Part shown: one piece after another, positions 32,446 through 43,615 of the stretch
How the letters are laid out: each line of letters opens with the position of its first letter
Position numbering within the stretch: position 1 is the stretch's first letter
Assembly (NCBI RefSeq): GCF_000213175.1
Contig: NW_009799179.1
Location: 186,001-250,000, forward strand
Length of the DNA stretch: 64,000 nucleotides
Direction of reading: 5' to 3'
From: Neurospora tetrasperma FGSC 2508
Lineage: Eukaryota > Ascomycota > Sordariomycetes > Sordariales > Sordariaceae
Program-made: the position numbers and the translations under genes
Notes under the pieces: model-generated
What the model saw: only the letters and a program-made list of their open reading frames with translations
Database searches by the model: none
What the model was told of the DNA's origin: nothing

Positions 32446-33723
32446 ATGTCTGTCGAGATCTGGCCACCTATTGCGCCCGATCAGCTTAAAGCCGCCGTCG
32501 AGACATCCCAAGTAAGCATCCATCTTCTTGCGATACCATGGCTGTAGACATCTGTGAAGGCTGGGAGCTAATTGATTCGCCATTTGTGCGCCCGCCCCCT
32601 CGACAGAAGCGCGAACTCGACTGGCTTGTCCAAGATCTCCGCGAAACCCTCACCAACGTCAAACATGGTCTCGAAGACTGCTATGCCTTGCTTGCCCCCA
32701 TAGACCCGGGCAGCACCTTGGTACTCAGCACACCACGGAACGAGATTGTCAAGGGACACATAACACGGGTCGGAACACGGATAGTCAAAGGAGTCAGTCA
32801 CCATCACCAGCCTCTTCCCCTCCTCCCCAGCTTTCGACTAACAATATCATGACCAGACGATTCACCTCCGTCTACGCACCCTCCCCCAACAAACCCTCAC
32901 CATTAACCCCGACCACCCAATCCATCTCGCGCCGCTCGTTACCTTACACACCCTCCTCACACACTCCCTCGACCTCCTAACCATGACACTCTCCTTCACG
33001 TACCCGACCGAGTCCGATTCCGCGTCCGCCAAATCACGATCACCATCATCATCCTCATCATCTCCCCAACTCTCTTCCGCCGCGTTTCTGTCCTCCCAAC
33101 TCCGTCTTCTCTCGCAATCCATCTCCGAATCCATCGCCATCCTAAAAGGACCTCCGCTCGTAACAGCCGCCGACCCCTCCTGGACTACCAGATCCATCGC
33201 CTCTTCGCATTTCGATCCTCCCCTAACAGCCGCCACCGCCTCAAATCATGGTCTTGGAGCGACATCAATACCACCTATATCGTTCCATCTAAGTATCCAA
33301 GAAAGTAGCATCGTCCTTTGGTTACGAAGTCTCGAAGCGGCCGACGCCCCTGTAGGGTTCGGCACCAAGCTCGCGTTCGCAATCGGTACCGCACGGAGAC
33401 TGGAGCATGACGAAGCAGATCGGGTGTTCGGCTTCTGTTGTGGTGGGGAGGGACATACGGGTCCTGGAGGAAGTCCGGGGAGTATGATGCCATCAAATAG
33501 CAGCAACAATAATACGACGAGGTCTACTACGCAGAATACAGCGGCGGGAACGGGAGCGACGGGGCAACCAGAAGTGGACGTATATGTGAGGGAAAAGGTT
33601 CGGGTGGAAAGTGCTGATCCGAGTTTGCTGTCTCTTGCAGCGAAACTGACGGCTTTGGGACACACGCTGGGTTTGGCGAGGAGGAATTTGGCGGCGGTCA
33701 TGGGAGAGGAGCTGGAGGATTAG
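32446..33723 (+). CDS. RAV2: Rogdi/Rav2-type subunit of the RAVE V-ATPase assembly complex
   Basis: Exons are 32446-32511, 32607-32792 and 32857-33723, giving 372 residues; donors GTAAGC and GTCAGT, acceptors ACAG and CCAG, all phase 0. Key motifs of the Rogdi family are in order: KRELDWLVQDLRETL, LEDCYALLAPIDPGSTLVLS, TPRNEIVKGHITRVGTRIVK, HLRLRTLPQQ, HPIHLAPLVTLHTLLTHS, and a C-terminal VESADPSLLSLAAKLTALGH with RRNLAAVMGEELED. In yeast Rav2 works with Rav1 and Skp1 to reassemble V1 with Vo on vacuole membranes. A Ser-rich insert (about residues 130-150) and an Asn/Thr-rich loop are lineage-specific. Length agrees with fungal homologues. Confidence 0.85.
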
Positions 33724-34176
33724 AAAGCCAGACGGCTGCTTCTGTCCGCGAGGGGGAGTAGTGAGACTTGTTTCGGGTCGGACGGGACGGGGGAGATGGA
33801 AAGTGTCTATGCAAGTCGTTGGTGTTGTTGTGCGCATTGGTTGGAGTTGGATAGGACATTTTATACCAAGGGGTTCATGTGTTGTTTTCGGCATTGTTGT
33901 TCGTAGTCACAGTCTATGGGGGTTTAGCAGGCGCTTCGTTTATCAATAGTATGGTAGCTTCTCGAGAATGGGTACAAATACGATTGTCATTTGTTTATCA
34001 ATTGCAGACCTGATTGCAATATTCGCCTAGCTCGCTAACACTCCACACAACATAAAACGCAGCATTTACACATGATCCCGATTAACATCCAGTGATTGGT
34101 CCATCTCTTCATTATCTGCCCTCATCAAATTCCAAGCATATCTCCTCGAAATCTCTCTTGACCCAAATCCCCGGGC
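33724..34176. other. intergenic stretch between convergent genes
   Basis: This is 3' flanks of the Rogdi and NIPSNAP genes. Nothing else seen. Confidence 0.4.
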
Positions 34177-35351
34177 TCACGCAACAGGACTCCAAGGCAT
34201 GGGCACCAAAATCCGGCTCTTCATGGTCTGAATCAGCGGCACAGTCTTATGCACCGTCTCCGCCCACCCTTTAATCGCCCAACTCTCCTCCCTCTGCCTT
34301 CTTCGTTCTTCGAGATCGGCAAACTGCCACAAGTGATGCACCGTATTCAGGTCCCCAATCTGCACGAACCAAGCGCCCACTCCTTCCATGACTTCCCTTC
34401 TAGCCTTTAGTCCTCTCCGCCAGTGCGTCTCCCACTCCAACAAATTACCCGGGTGGAGGGTGTAGGAGCGCAGCTCGAAAATACCGCCTAATTGGCGCGG
34501 GGGTGTGGTAGGCCAGAAAGAGAATTCTTGCATTAAAGAGGTGTGTCGCTTGGAAAGGAGGGGGGCGAGCCGTTTGGAGAAGGAAGAGTGGGCGTTGGAG
34601 GGGTGGGAGCTGAGTGAGGAGAGTGAGGAGTGCAGGCCTGTGTAGCGCTGGTATTCCCAGATGTGGACTTTTCACACAATTCCTAGTTAGTATAAACCAT
34701 ACTGGGGAAAGGGTAGTTAGGGAAAAAAAAAAAAAAAGGGTGAAAAGAAAGGACATACCAAACGTATCAACATCCCCCACCTCCCCCCGCCAACTCCCCA
34801 CCAAATGCACTCGATTCTCCGGATCCTGCGCCCACTTCGGGTACCACTCGCCCACCAACCCCACGTACTCGTCCACGCACTCAGGCTTGACTTGGTCAAA
34901 CGTGATGCTGTGCACGTACTTGCCGCGCGCTAGCACCTGGCTGAAACTCGCTTCAAGACGGGCATCCAGTTCCCTTCCTTCTTTGGTGCCGTAGATAAGA
35001 TTCGTAAGGGGGCCAGCTTTGCGAGGGGGTTCGTGGGCGGCGGCTTCGGCGGCGGCGAGCTGGGCTGCTTCTGTTTGTTTTGTCACAGTGTCAGAAAGAG
35101 AAGAACAAGAAGAAGAGTTGGAGGGGGGGAATGAAACGAGGCATGGATGATTACGCACTGGCTTCCTGTTGTCGCTTTTGCTCTGCTAACTGTTCGCGGA
35201 ATAACTTTTGTTTGGCGTTGAAGGCTTCGACTCCGTTGGGCTTGATGTCGGCTAGACAGGGGGTTTTGGAGAGGATCGTGGGAGTGGAGGAAAAGGGCCG
35301 GACGACGCCGCATGGAGGGCGCAGGGCGCGGAGGGCTTGTCGTGATAGCAT
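34177..35351 (-). CDS. NIPSNAP family mitochondrial protein
   Basis: Exons are 35159-35351, 34759-35070 and 34177-34667, giving 331 residues; donors GTGCGT and GTATGT, acceptors ACAG and AAAAG, phase 1. The N terminus (MLSRQALRALRPPCGVVRPF, then SSTPTILS) looks like a mitochondrial targeting peptide. Two alpha/beta-barrel NIPSNAP repeats follow: one around KYVHSITFDQVKPECVDEYV to VHLVGSWRGEVGDVDTF with HIWEYQRYTG, the second around FELRSYTLHPGNLLEWETHW to VHHLWQFADLEERRRQRE and VPLIQTMKSRILVP. NIPSNAPs are mitochondrial proteins; the mammalian ones act as mitophagy signals, and the fungal role is not settled. A possible longer start at 35504 is in frame but lacks targeting features. Confidence 0.85.
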
Positions 35352-36764
35352 CTTGTTTGGGTACTTGACTAAGGATGTTGTTTGTTGTCTGGAGAGAGTT
35401 GGAGTTCGACTGTCGTGGTTGTAAGTGGTGATGGTGGTGGTCGAATGCGACAAGTGACCGGCAGTCGGGTTCGGTAGACGGTTGGTTGTATTTGTTACGT
35501 GCAAGTATACCTGGGGTATGTATACTTGTAGATGTATTGCTCCGTGAAATGCGACTGTTGCGAAACAAGGGAAGGGGGCAACCGCGAAACTCGTGGAAAT
35601 GGGTCGATAGGGTCAATTCGATGGCACGACCCAGCTGTGGTAGTGGTTTGATTCCGAGGTTGGACAACGTCTCGTTGACCAAAAGGAAAGTGGCAGATCG
35701 GGTTGTTGTTTGTTGTGTTTTCTTTTCGGTTCCTGGAGAGGGGGAAGCAGCTTTGCGAGACAGTAGTTAGCGTGCGGGGAAGCTTCCTTTCTCTCCTCGT
35801 CTTGCAAGCTAAAGACTGGTATTGTACAACAATGGAACGACGTAGATCAAAGTGTGATGACTGACAAGGTAGACAAAGTTTGGTCGGAAAGATGGTCCGA
35901 ACAAAAGTAAAAAGACTGGAGGGAGGGAGGAGATCAAGAATTATTGGATGGGCGTAGGCTGTGCAACGATGGCTTCAGTTCCCTGGGTAGCAATGGGGTG
36001 TTGTTTCCCCGCAGATTGATTGTCTTGATGTGGTGTTGGTCTATGCTGGATGCTGTATGTAAACAAGAAAAGAAAGGGGGGAGTTGCATACCACCAAAAG
36101 GAGGAGGGAAGGGGAATATGAACAAGTCTGGATGGACAGACAATCACTTGTTTACGGGGACAAGAGTTCAGATAGCTTCACTTTCGGGTTCAATGATTCG
36201 TTCATCAACATTACCAACTGATACTCCGGTTGCCCTGTTTCCAAGTGTTTACATAAATCAGACGATCAACACCGACATCGATGCCCTGGAAGCGCCCTGA
36301 ACCAGATGCTGAAGCGAGCACTGGCGAGACCAGGCAAAGAGGAGCTGCCCCTGTCCGGTTTGCTGTCCAGCAGGGTCCTCGAACTCCATTGCCGTTGACT
36401 TGTCCACCAATGGAATCTATCCAAATCAGGCAGCTCCAGACGGGACCCTCCCCGCAAACGGGAGTGCGGGGTATGATGTCACGAAATGGACTCTGGCATT
36501 TGTCACTGACGGAGAAAGCTTTGCACGTGCAGTCAAACGTGACATGGAGCACGTACCAACTTCTTGGTGAAAGCAAAAGAGACCAGCATTTCTCTGAGCA
36601 ATTATCGACACCTGATATTTCAGGCACGACCCAACATTCAATCGGCCGCGGACGGCAAGCTCACGAAAAACGCTCGCCTGGAACAGAGCCGACCCTTCTT
36701 CCGTCACTCTTGAACAAACCCACTCCCGGACTTCAACCCAGTTAGCCCGCAAACTACCGTCAAC
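35352..36764. other. divergent intergenic region, NIPSNAP and ATP18
   Basis: No supported gene over 1.4 kb. Open frames (36281-36745 plus, 36211-36627 minus) overlap one another. The right end is the promoter of the ATP synthase gene. Confidence 0.4.
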
Positions 36765-37225
36765 ATGTCTTGGTTCGGCGTCACCCCCCTCAAGAAGTTC
36801 CCCGCCCCCGTCTGTATGTTGCCGTCCCAGGAGTCCCTTTTGCCATCTCAAAGATTGTCTGCTAATGCCTCTGTAAACAGTGGGGCCGATGGCTCCCTTC
36901 TTCGCTGCCGGTATGCTCCCCGCCCGCCACCTTTAATATCTCCCGGTCCGATCGCCGAATGCACCGACGACATGTCCGACCATGACGACACATACACTGC
37001 GACGACAAGGATAGATCTTGGAAAGAAGCAAAGAACTGACACGGCGCAGGTCTGGTCATCGCCTACGGTATCAACTCTCTCCAGGGCGCTCTCATGCAGT
37101 GTACGTTACGAGCTTTCCTACATTTTTCCATCCGGTATCTCCGACTGACCGAATAAACAATAGCCGATGAGTGGAAGAACGACCCCCGCAACATCTACGC
37201 CAAGAACAAGGCCGCCACCCACTAA
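36765..37225 (+). CDS. ATP18: mitochondrial ATP synthase subunit i/j (Atp18)
   Basis: Four exons (36765-36813, 36881-36910, 37050-37100, 37164-37225) give only 63 residues; all three introns are phase 1 with GTATG/GTACG donors and AG acceptors. The protein starts MSWFGVTPLKKFPAPV, crosses the membrane once (PMAPFFAAGLVIAYGINSLQ) and ends SDEWKNDPRNIYAKNKAATH. The KKFP(A/T)P start, single pass and NDPRN motif match yeast Atp18, a small peripheral-stalk-side subunit of the Fo sector in the inner membrane, involved in complex stability. One exon is just 30 bases. Because no exon exceeds 62 bases the gene is easily missed. Confidence 0.85.
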
Positions 37226-38213
37226 GCGATTCCTTTGAAAGAATGGAGGCGACGGTGTGTTGATGCAATAGACGACCCGAACAAGACAGCTTCTGGCAGA
37301 CCCTAGACCTATCGAGAACCCCAATTACCCCCCAATGGACCGTTATTTCCATCATCCGCAGGAACTGGCGCCAGTGTATTATAGAGGGAGAAACATGAAG
37401 TGACGTGTGTGTCGGATGTTGAATGTTGTGGTTCAACGCAGCCGTGATATGCGCCCATTGACGATTCAAGTAACAACAACAAATAACGATGCGCGAAGAG
37501 GAGGAGGAGAAAGGAGTAAACATGGAGAGATGATGGAGGACAGGTGAACCCGACACATGGCACAGCAAGTGCGTGCAAGATTCGACAATGCGATGCCACC
37601 CATAGCTCAATCCATTGACCATCGGGGGGAAATACCACATGCCACACCACCAACAGTTTGCCAGCAGATGCGCTTCGGCGTGTCGCATTCGCATTCACAT
37701 TATTTGCCCCATTGATATGGATGTGTTCTCACTGGCATAGAGCAACCACCCAATCACGGCCCAGGTTGAGAGATCGCTTTGGGTCTCAAGGATGCCTGGG
37801 AATAAACAGAGGTTACATCCTTTTGTTTTTGGGGAGTGGGGATCGTGCAGTTTGCGTTGTAACTTGAGTGTATTCAAGTCCAAGGTGAGTGAATCGTAGG
37901 GTGGGTGAGATCTGATTTATTGGCTTCAGTTGAAGCACGACTTCATATGTACATGAACTTCAGTCCTTAGCCAGATACCAAAATAGATGAGGAAAAAACA
38001 ACGGCTTCGTTGTGTTCATATAATGGTCATATATGTGGTGTTGTTCTGTGATGCTGGTGGCATTTGTTGTCCTTATCTTGGCCCCTGATTTCTAATCTTA
38101 CGAGGCTCCGGAGTCTGGACGGGGTCGCGTAGGTAGTAAGCTCACTCAGCCGAAAATCCGCCGTTTCAAGTCGCATCGACTCGGCCACGACTCATCCTCT
38201 TCACCTTTCTCAC
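37226..38213. other. intergenic region between ATP18 and the FSH1-type gene
   Basis: This is 3' flank of ATP18 and promoter of the next gene. Frames on the minus strand (37092-37694) cover the last ATP18 exon and are shadows. Confidence 0.4.
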
Positions 38214-39634
38214 ATGTTCCGCGTCCTCATCCGCACTCCCGCCAGATCATTTCGGATTCTGTGCATTCAACCAATTTCACGATCGATTTCGACCAGCAGC
38301 GTATCCCGATTTACTCCCAGCATTAAAATGGCCGACAGCGTGCAATCAACACCCGTCGAGTCATCGGCATCGACGCCGGCGCCCAGCGACACTGCCAATG
38401 CCAATGTGCCTGCCCAGCAAAACAACAAGAAGCAAAACAACAAGAAGCAGAACAAACCTCCCCATCCCAATGCCGTCAATGCGAAACCGAAGCCGGTCAA
38501 GAGGGAGGTTAGGATATTGATGCTTCATGGTACGTTGACGACATTTCCCGGTTGCACAGACAATTCATTCAATTGCCCCTCCATCGCGCCAGACCCCGCG
38601 CCCATCTCACCGAGTGAACTCACCTCACTCACCGTGCTCACCTTGACACGATTAATTCCTCACCAGCATCAGAACACCATCATTACATTCCAACCGAAAT
38701 CGCTCACCCACCCCTCTCGTAACCTTACCGCGAAAATCCAGACTAACAAGACGCAGGCTACACCCAATCCGGCCCCCTCTTCCGCGCCAAAACCCGCGCT
38801 CTGGAAAAACTCCTCATCAAGGCCCTTGCCCCCTTAAACCTCGTACCAACCCTCATCTACCCCACCGCCCCCAACCGCCTTTCCGTCTCCGACATCCCGG
38901 GTTACGAACCGTCCACTTCCGACTCGGGCCCGGGCGGAGACAAGGAACTGTCAGATAGTTGGGCATGGTTCAGGCGGGAGGAAGCCACCTGGAACTACAA
39001 GTTGATCAACGAAGGGTTTGAGCGGTTGGCGGAGACCATGCGGGGTGTGAACTTGGAAGGGAGGGAGGTGGTGGATGGGCTTGTTAGTACTACTCCTCAA
39101 GTGGACGGGGAGGGTAAAGAGATAACAGAGGAAAGGAAAGAACTGAAAGGGGTGGTCAGGTCAGAAGTGATTGATGGTGTCATTGGGTTCAGTCAGGGCG
39201 CAGCGATGGCTGCCATGTTGACTGCTGCTATGGAACATCTGGCGCCAGGCCAGCCGCGGCCGGTCCTGACGCCCGACCATGAGGGGTGGGTGAAGCAGAT
39301 CCGGGAGGCGAATAAAGGACAGCCGCTCAAGTTCTGCGTGAGCTACAGTGGTTTCTTTGCGCTGCCGCCCGAGTTGGGGTGGTTGTGGGAGCCCAAGGTC
39401 AAGACGCCGACGTTGCATGTTTTGGGTAGTTTGGATACGGTGGTGGAGGAGAGTAGGTCGCGGAGACTGATTGAGGCTTGTGAGGAGCCTGTGGTGGTGG
39501 TGCACCCGGGAGGACATTATGTGCCGGTCAGCAAGGAGTGGGTAGCGCCGTTGGTGGGGTTTATTAGGGGGTGTTTGGAGAAGCATCAGAAGACGGAGGA
39601 GGAGGGTGAGAAGAAAGTGGAGGAAAGCATTTGA
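38214..39634 (+). CDS. FSH1-type serine hydrolase (alpha/beta hydrolase)
   Basis: Exons are 38214-38529 and 38757-39634, giving 397 residues; donor GTACGT, acceptor GCAG, phase 1. The hydrolase core starts at VRILMLHGYTQSGPLFRAK, has the nucleophile elbow GVIGFSQGAAMA (Ser about 251), LGSLDTVV (Asp about 332) and VHPGGHYVP (His about 359), a full catalytic triad. It matches the FSH1/DUF341 serine hydrolase family of fungi, related to human OVCA2; the natural substrate is unknown. The first 34 residues (MFRVLIRTPARSFRILCIQP) look like a mitochondrial presequence, and a second in-frame ATG (38328, MADSVQST) would give a form without it. A Lys/Asn/Gln-rich stretch lies between. Confidence 0.8.
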
Positions 39635-39862
39635 GGTGTTGAGTGGGTATTACAGTTATGTTGAAATTACAGGCAGCAAAGGAATAGACGATAGACCACA
39701 AGAGAAAATCCTTGGTTTGTCCAGTTTTCACAGTACACTATCATCATTGAGTAAGTTGAGTTTTCTTTACCCGCTGCTTATCATACAAGCTCACCACTCT
39801 CACAGCCATCCATCCATCTGTCCATCCATCCGCCCCTGATGTACATGCCCATCAGGCAATAT

Positions 39863-40752
39863 CTAGCGCAAATTGTGACTAGTCTCCACCACGCTCTTGG
39901 GCGGAATCTCACCCATATCCGCCGCCATATCCGGCTCCCACTCCTCCTCCTCTGCTCCATGTCCATGTGCCTTCCAATGATGTCCGCCCCGCGGGCCCTT
40001 GGGCAGTGGCTTTCTGCGATTCAACTCCAGTTCATCCTCATCCCCATAAATGTTTCTCTGTGCTGCCTTTCTGCCATATTCCAAAATGTCCTGGTCGTGA
40101 TGACGGGGCTTGCCCTCGGTGTTTTCGTAGCCGTGCGCCCGCACCTGGTCGGGCGGCAACAGGTCCGGCCGCGAGTGGTCAAAGGTCTCGTCGATGAGTT
40201 CCTTGGGATCGAGACCCCAGCCTTTGACGATCTCTTCGTCGATGCGGCCTGGCGAGTGTTGGTAGATATGCGCGGTTTTGTCTTCGGGACCGCCGACGCC
40301 TTCGTAGACGTGGCCGTGGAGGAGACTTTTTATCATTGTCAATCAGCGGTTTTGTTCTCTTCTTTCTTTTTTCTTGTTTTAACTTTGCTCGCTTCGCTCG
40401 ATATGGAACTGTTGTGGTGGTTCAGAATGAGTGAGAGAAAGAAGGAAAAAGGAAAAAAAAGGAGGAAAAAAAAAAAGACTTACTGCCCCTTATCATCCCG
40501 ATCGCCGCCCTCGGGCTCCGGAATCTTCTTGTCCCATGACCGGTTGGTGCACAGGTCCTCGCCGTACCGGATCTCCGTGTCGGGAAACTTCTTGGTTGCC
40601 TCGAGGTCGTTGATGCCCGGGGCTTCGTCCTCGACACCGGCGGGTCGGTGGCCCGTCTTGGCGTACCACGAGTTGAGGTCGCGCTCGGCCTCTTCGGCGA
40701 GGGCGTTGAGGTCTTTCTGCTGCTGGGTTTTGTGGTGTTCGGTGGAAGACAT
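39863..40752 (-). CDS. hydrophilic two-exon protein, unknown
   Basis: Exon 1 is 40484-40752 and exon 2 is 39863-40325, giving 243 residues; donor GTAAGT, acceptor AAAAG, phase 2. The protein is charged and soluble-looking without signal or membrane segment. It starts MSSTEHHKTQQQKDLNALAE and has ordered-looking motifs SWYAKTGHRPAGVED, KFPDTEIRYGEDLCTNRSWD, TAHIYQHSPGRIDEEIVKGW, LDPKELIDETFDHSRPDLLP and YGRKAAQRNIYGDEDELELN. The clean splice join and even composition argue for a real conserved gene, but I do not recognise the family. The upstream promoter shares the gap with nothing else on that side. Confidence 0.65.
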
Positions 40753-41705
40753 TTTGGTGGGTGTTGTTCTGATGTCTGACTGAATGGGTGTTTGGTGTGG
40801 TGGTTTCTTTCGCTCGTTCGGTGTGTTCTGGTCCTTCAAGTGTTCGTCTCTTTTGTCTTCTATTTTCTTTCGGTTATGTTGTTAGTCTGTTGTGTCTGGC
40901 TACGAGAATGAGGAAGCAAGGCAGTACGGTCGAGCTTTGAGATATATTTATAGGAAACTCCTCACGTAGCCGGTCAGGTTCATGCTCATGTCAAAGCGTC
41001 GTCGTTAACGTCATTGCTTGTCGAGAGGAGCAACTTGATTGATCAATGGACACTTGACTTGACTTGACTGCCCCTCTCTTGTCAGTCAGATACGTCCCAT
41101 TGTGGCCAGAATATTCTTTCTGGTTTGGGTAAGGAGTCGTGAGCTGATGCGACCTTTCTCTCTGGTCGTTGCTGTCCGAACTGGGGGAGCGTGTAAGTGG
41201 TTGCAGATGGAAGATGTAACCCCACCGAGTCTTAACGTCATGATGACCGTCCCGGAGCACAGCACCAGCGGTGAGAAGATGTACTTGACTGAGTTTGCAT
41301 TGAATAACAGCATGGAGGCATTTGTAAGTGTTAATAAGTTAATCATGAGTTCTTGGGAACTGTATATGGTAGTTGACTGGGATATTTTGGGAGTGTGTCT
41401 CTTTCCTCTCTCCTTGTCGTCTGTTAGTGATAGTTAGTGCCAGCACAAGCGCAGCAGACCCCTCCCCACTTCAACTGCAACGCCGTTCAACTTCAATGAT
41501 GTTAGTGACCTTTTCTCCCTCCATTAACATTTCACATCTCGGTCTCAACTTTATGCTCATTTATCTATGAAATGACGCATCAACATCCTGCCATTTTCCT
41601 TTCCGAAATCCGACCACGGTAGCATCGCAAAAACAACATCGACTGGACCTTCAACGACCGACAACCACATCAGCCATCAACCTTTCTTCTTTTCTGCCTC
41701 AGCTG
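40753..41705. other. gene-free stretch
   Basis: It holds the promoter of the preceding minus-strand gene. Other frames have no features. Confidence 0.4.
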
Positions 41706-41918
41706 TCAAGGCCAAGGCCACTGATCAGTACCAGAGTCCTCAATGGAGACACTGTTGGTCTGGACATGGCGCTGGGTAAGAGGAAGCACCCGATTCGCCT
41801 CTTCTGACTGGTCAGCCGGCGCATTACCCTCATAGAACACGATGGCGACATTCTTGTTGTCCAGGCCAGCTTCATGCTTGATCATAGTGACCAGCGCATC
41901 CTTCCACCCTTCTGTCTT
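41706..41918 (-). CDS. orphan coding segment, possible terminal exon
   Basis: From a TAG-type acceptor position at 41919-41921 the minus strand is open for 71 codons to a TGA at 41706. The translation is protein-like: EGWKDALVTMIKHEAGLDNK, NVAIVFYEGNAPADQSEEAN, then TQRHVQTNSVSIEDSG and a WPWP end. If begun at its own Met it would have 59 residues. I could not find a matching upstream exon between here and the Clr5 gene. It may be the last exon of a gene with a distant 5' part, a small independent gene or a relic. The family is unknown. Confidence 0.35.
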   Translation of the reverse strand, partial: KTEGWKDALVTMIKHEAGLDNKNVAIVFYEGNAPADQSEEANRVLPLTQRHVQTNSVSIEDSGTDQWPWP

Positions 41919-43073
41919 CTATCTTTACACAACAATAACCCCCAATCCTCCTCCCCCTTCCCCAATAGCCATCGAACCGTCCATTACATCAACCCGATAC
42001 CTGTACCTGTACCTGAACCTGTCCCTGTCACAGCGTCAACATGGAAGTTGAGTGTAACGAACCACTAGACTAGCATTTCAGTCCATCTCCTCGGCTAACG
42101 CACCTTGACCGATCTCCACTGTACGACCTTGCCCATAGTGTATATCACACGCATCATATCTAATTTCCGGCCGAGAGAACGACCACCAAACGGCCCGGAC
42201 CACCACTCAACACGCTCCAAACATAGGTACCTGCCTACCTACGAAAAAGCGTCCAGAACAAACACTCACATAGGTACCTACACAACCAGGAGGGAAGAAT
42301 CTGAAACACGGGCAAGCAAGCAAGCAGGTAAGCAAGCAAACTTGATGATTACCTGTGCGACTGAACTCACTCTGTGAGGAAAACATCTCCCGCAACCTCA
42401 CCACGCATTGAGTGAAAGTCCAGCGATCGGTCAGTTAAACGCCAGACACGTAGGTATTTGTATGTTAAAAGACATCCTCTACGAGGTAGTACAAAGAAGC
42501 AAGCCCACCAGCAACTCAAGTAACCTCAGTTTTGCCTTCAGAAGCAGTCAATTGCGTCTAGATCCTAGCCTGAGGTATCCTGAGGTATCCAAGGTATTGC
42601 CGAGACCACAACAAAAAAAAAAGAGAAAGAAAAAAAAGAAAACAAAAAAAAAAGCCAAAGAGTAGGTAGAGCAAAGTACACGTGTAGAGTGAGTAATATC
42701 ACAAGAACAAGAAGAAGTCCGTCTCAACCAAGCTTCGACATCATATCCTTTCCAGACAAATGAGGTACTACCCCAAAAAAAAAAAAAAAAAAAAACGAAG
42801 AAAAAATACCTCATGCTCTTTCTTCAGTGCAGATGTTGACTCCCATCCGACATCCACTTCCGACTTCCGACTTTCGTCGACCGTTCCTTTCCTTTCCTTT
42901 CCTTTCCGCTCCTTTCCCGCTCTTTATCAGCATCCATAGATATTCCATTGTTCCTTCCCTGTCCCAGTATGTCTGTCCATATGTCTGTCCGTCTGCACCT
43001 ACCCTATGTCTGGAAAACGAAACCAAAAAAAAAAAAACAATCCAAAAGAAAAAAGAAAAAAAAAACCAAGAAC
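41919..43073. other. gene-free stretch with simple repeats
   Basis: CCTTT repeats (about 42884-42910), A-runs at about 42612-42652 and 42774-42805, and AGGTACCT words. This is probably the 3' flank of the Clr5 gene. Confidence 0.4.
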
Positions 43074-43529
43074 TCACAAAGCCATAATCTCATGCCACCT
43101 TCCCCATCTATCTTCATACCTCTTACTGTTGCTGTTACTGCTGCTTCTGCTGCTGCTGTCTTCATCGACGTTGACATTGTCATGCAACCCATGGTCATGG
43201 TGAAAATCAGAAGAACCTAAACCGCCCGAACCGCTGCCGTGACCTCCTCCACCACCAGCAGAAGCTCCAGCAGCACCAGCACCAGCACTGGTACTTCCAC
43301 TTCCACTTCTACTTCCACTAACACCGGCACTATTCAGATCCAGATCCAGGTCAAGGTCCAGATGTTGCTCCAAATCCAATGATGCATGTACCCTCTCGAA
43401 CTGATGACCATGATGGAATCCATCGAACTCCAACCCTCCTTGTTCGTCTGTTGGCAGAGACAGAGGCAAAGGCAGAGGCAGATTCTCTGCATCGACCACA
43501 AAACCTCTGTTACCTCCATGGTGAACATC

Positions 43530-43615
<86 letters not shown>

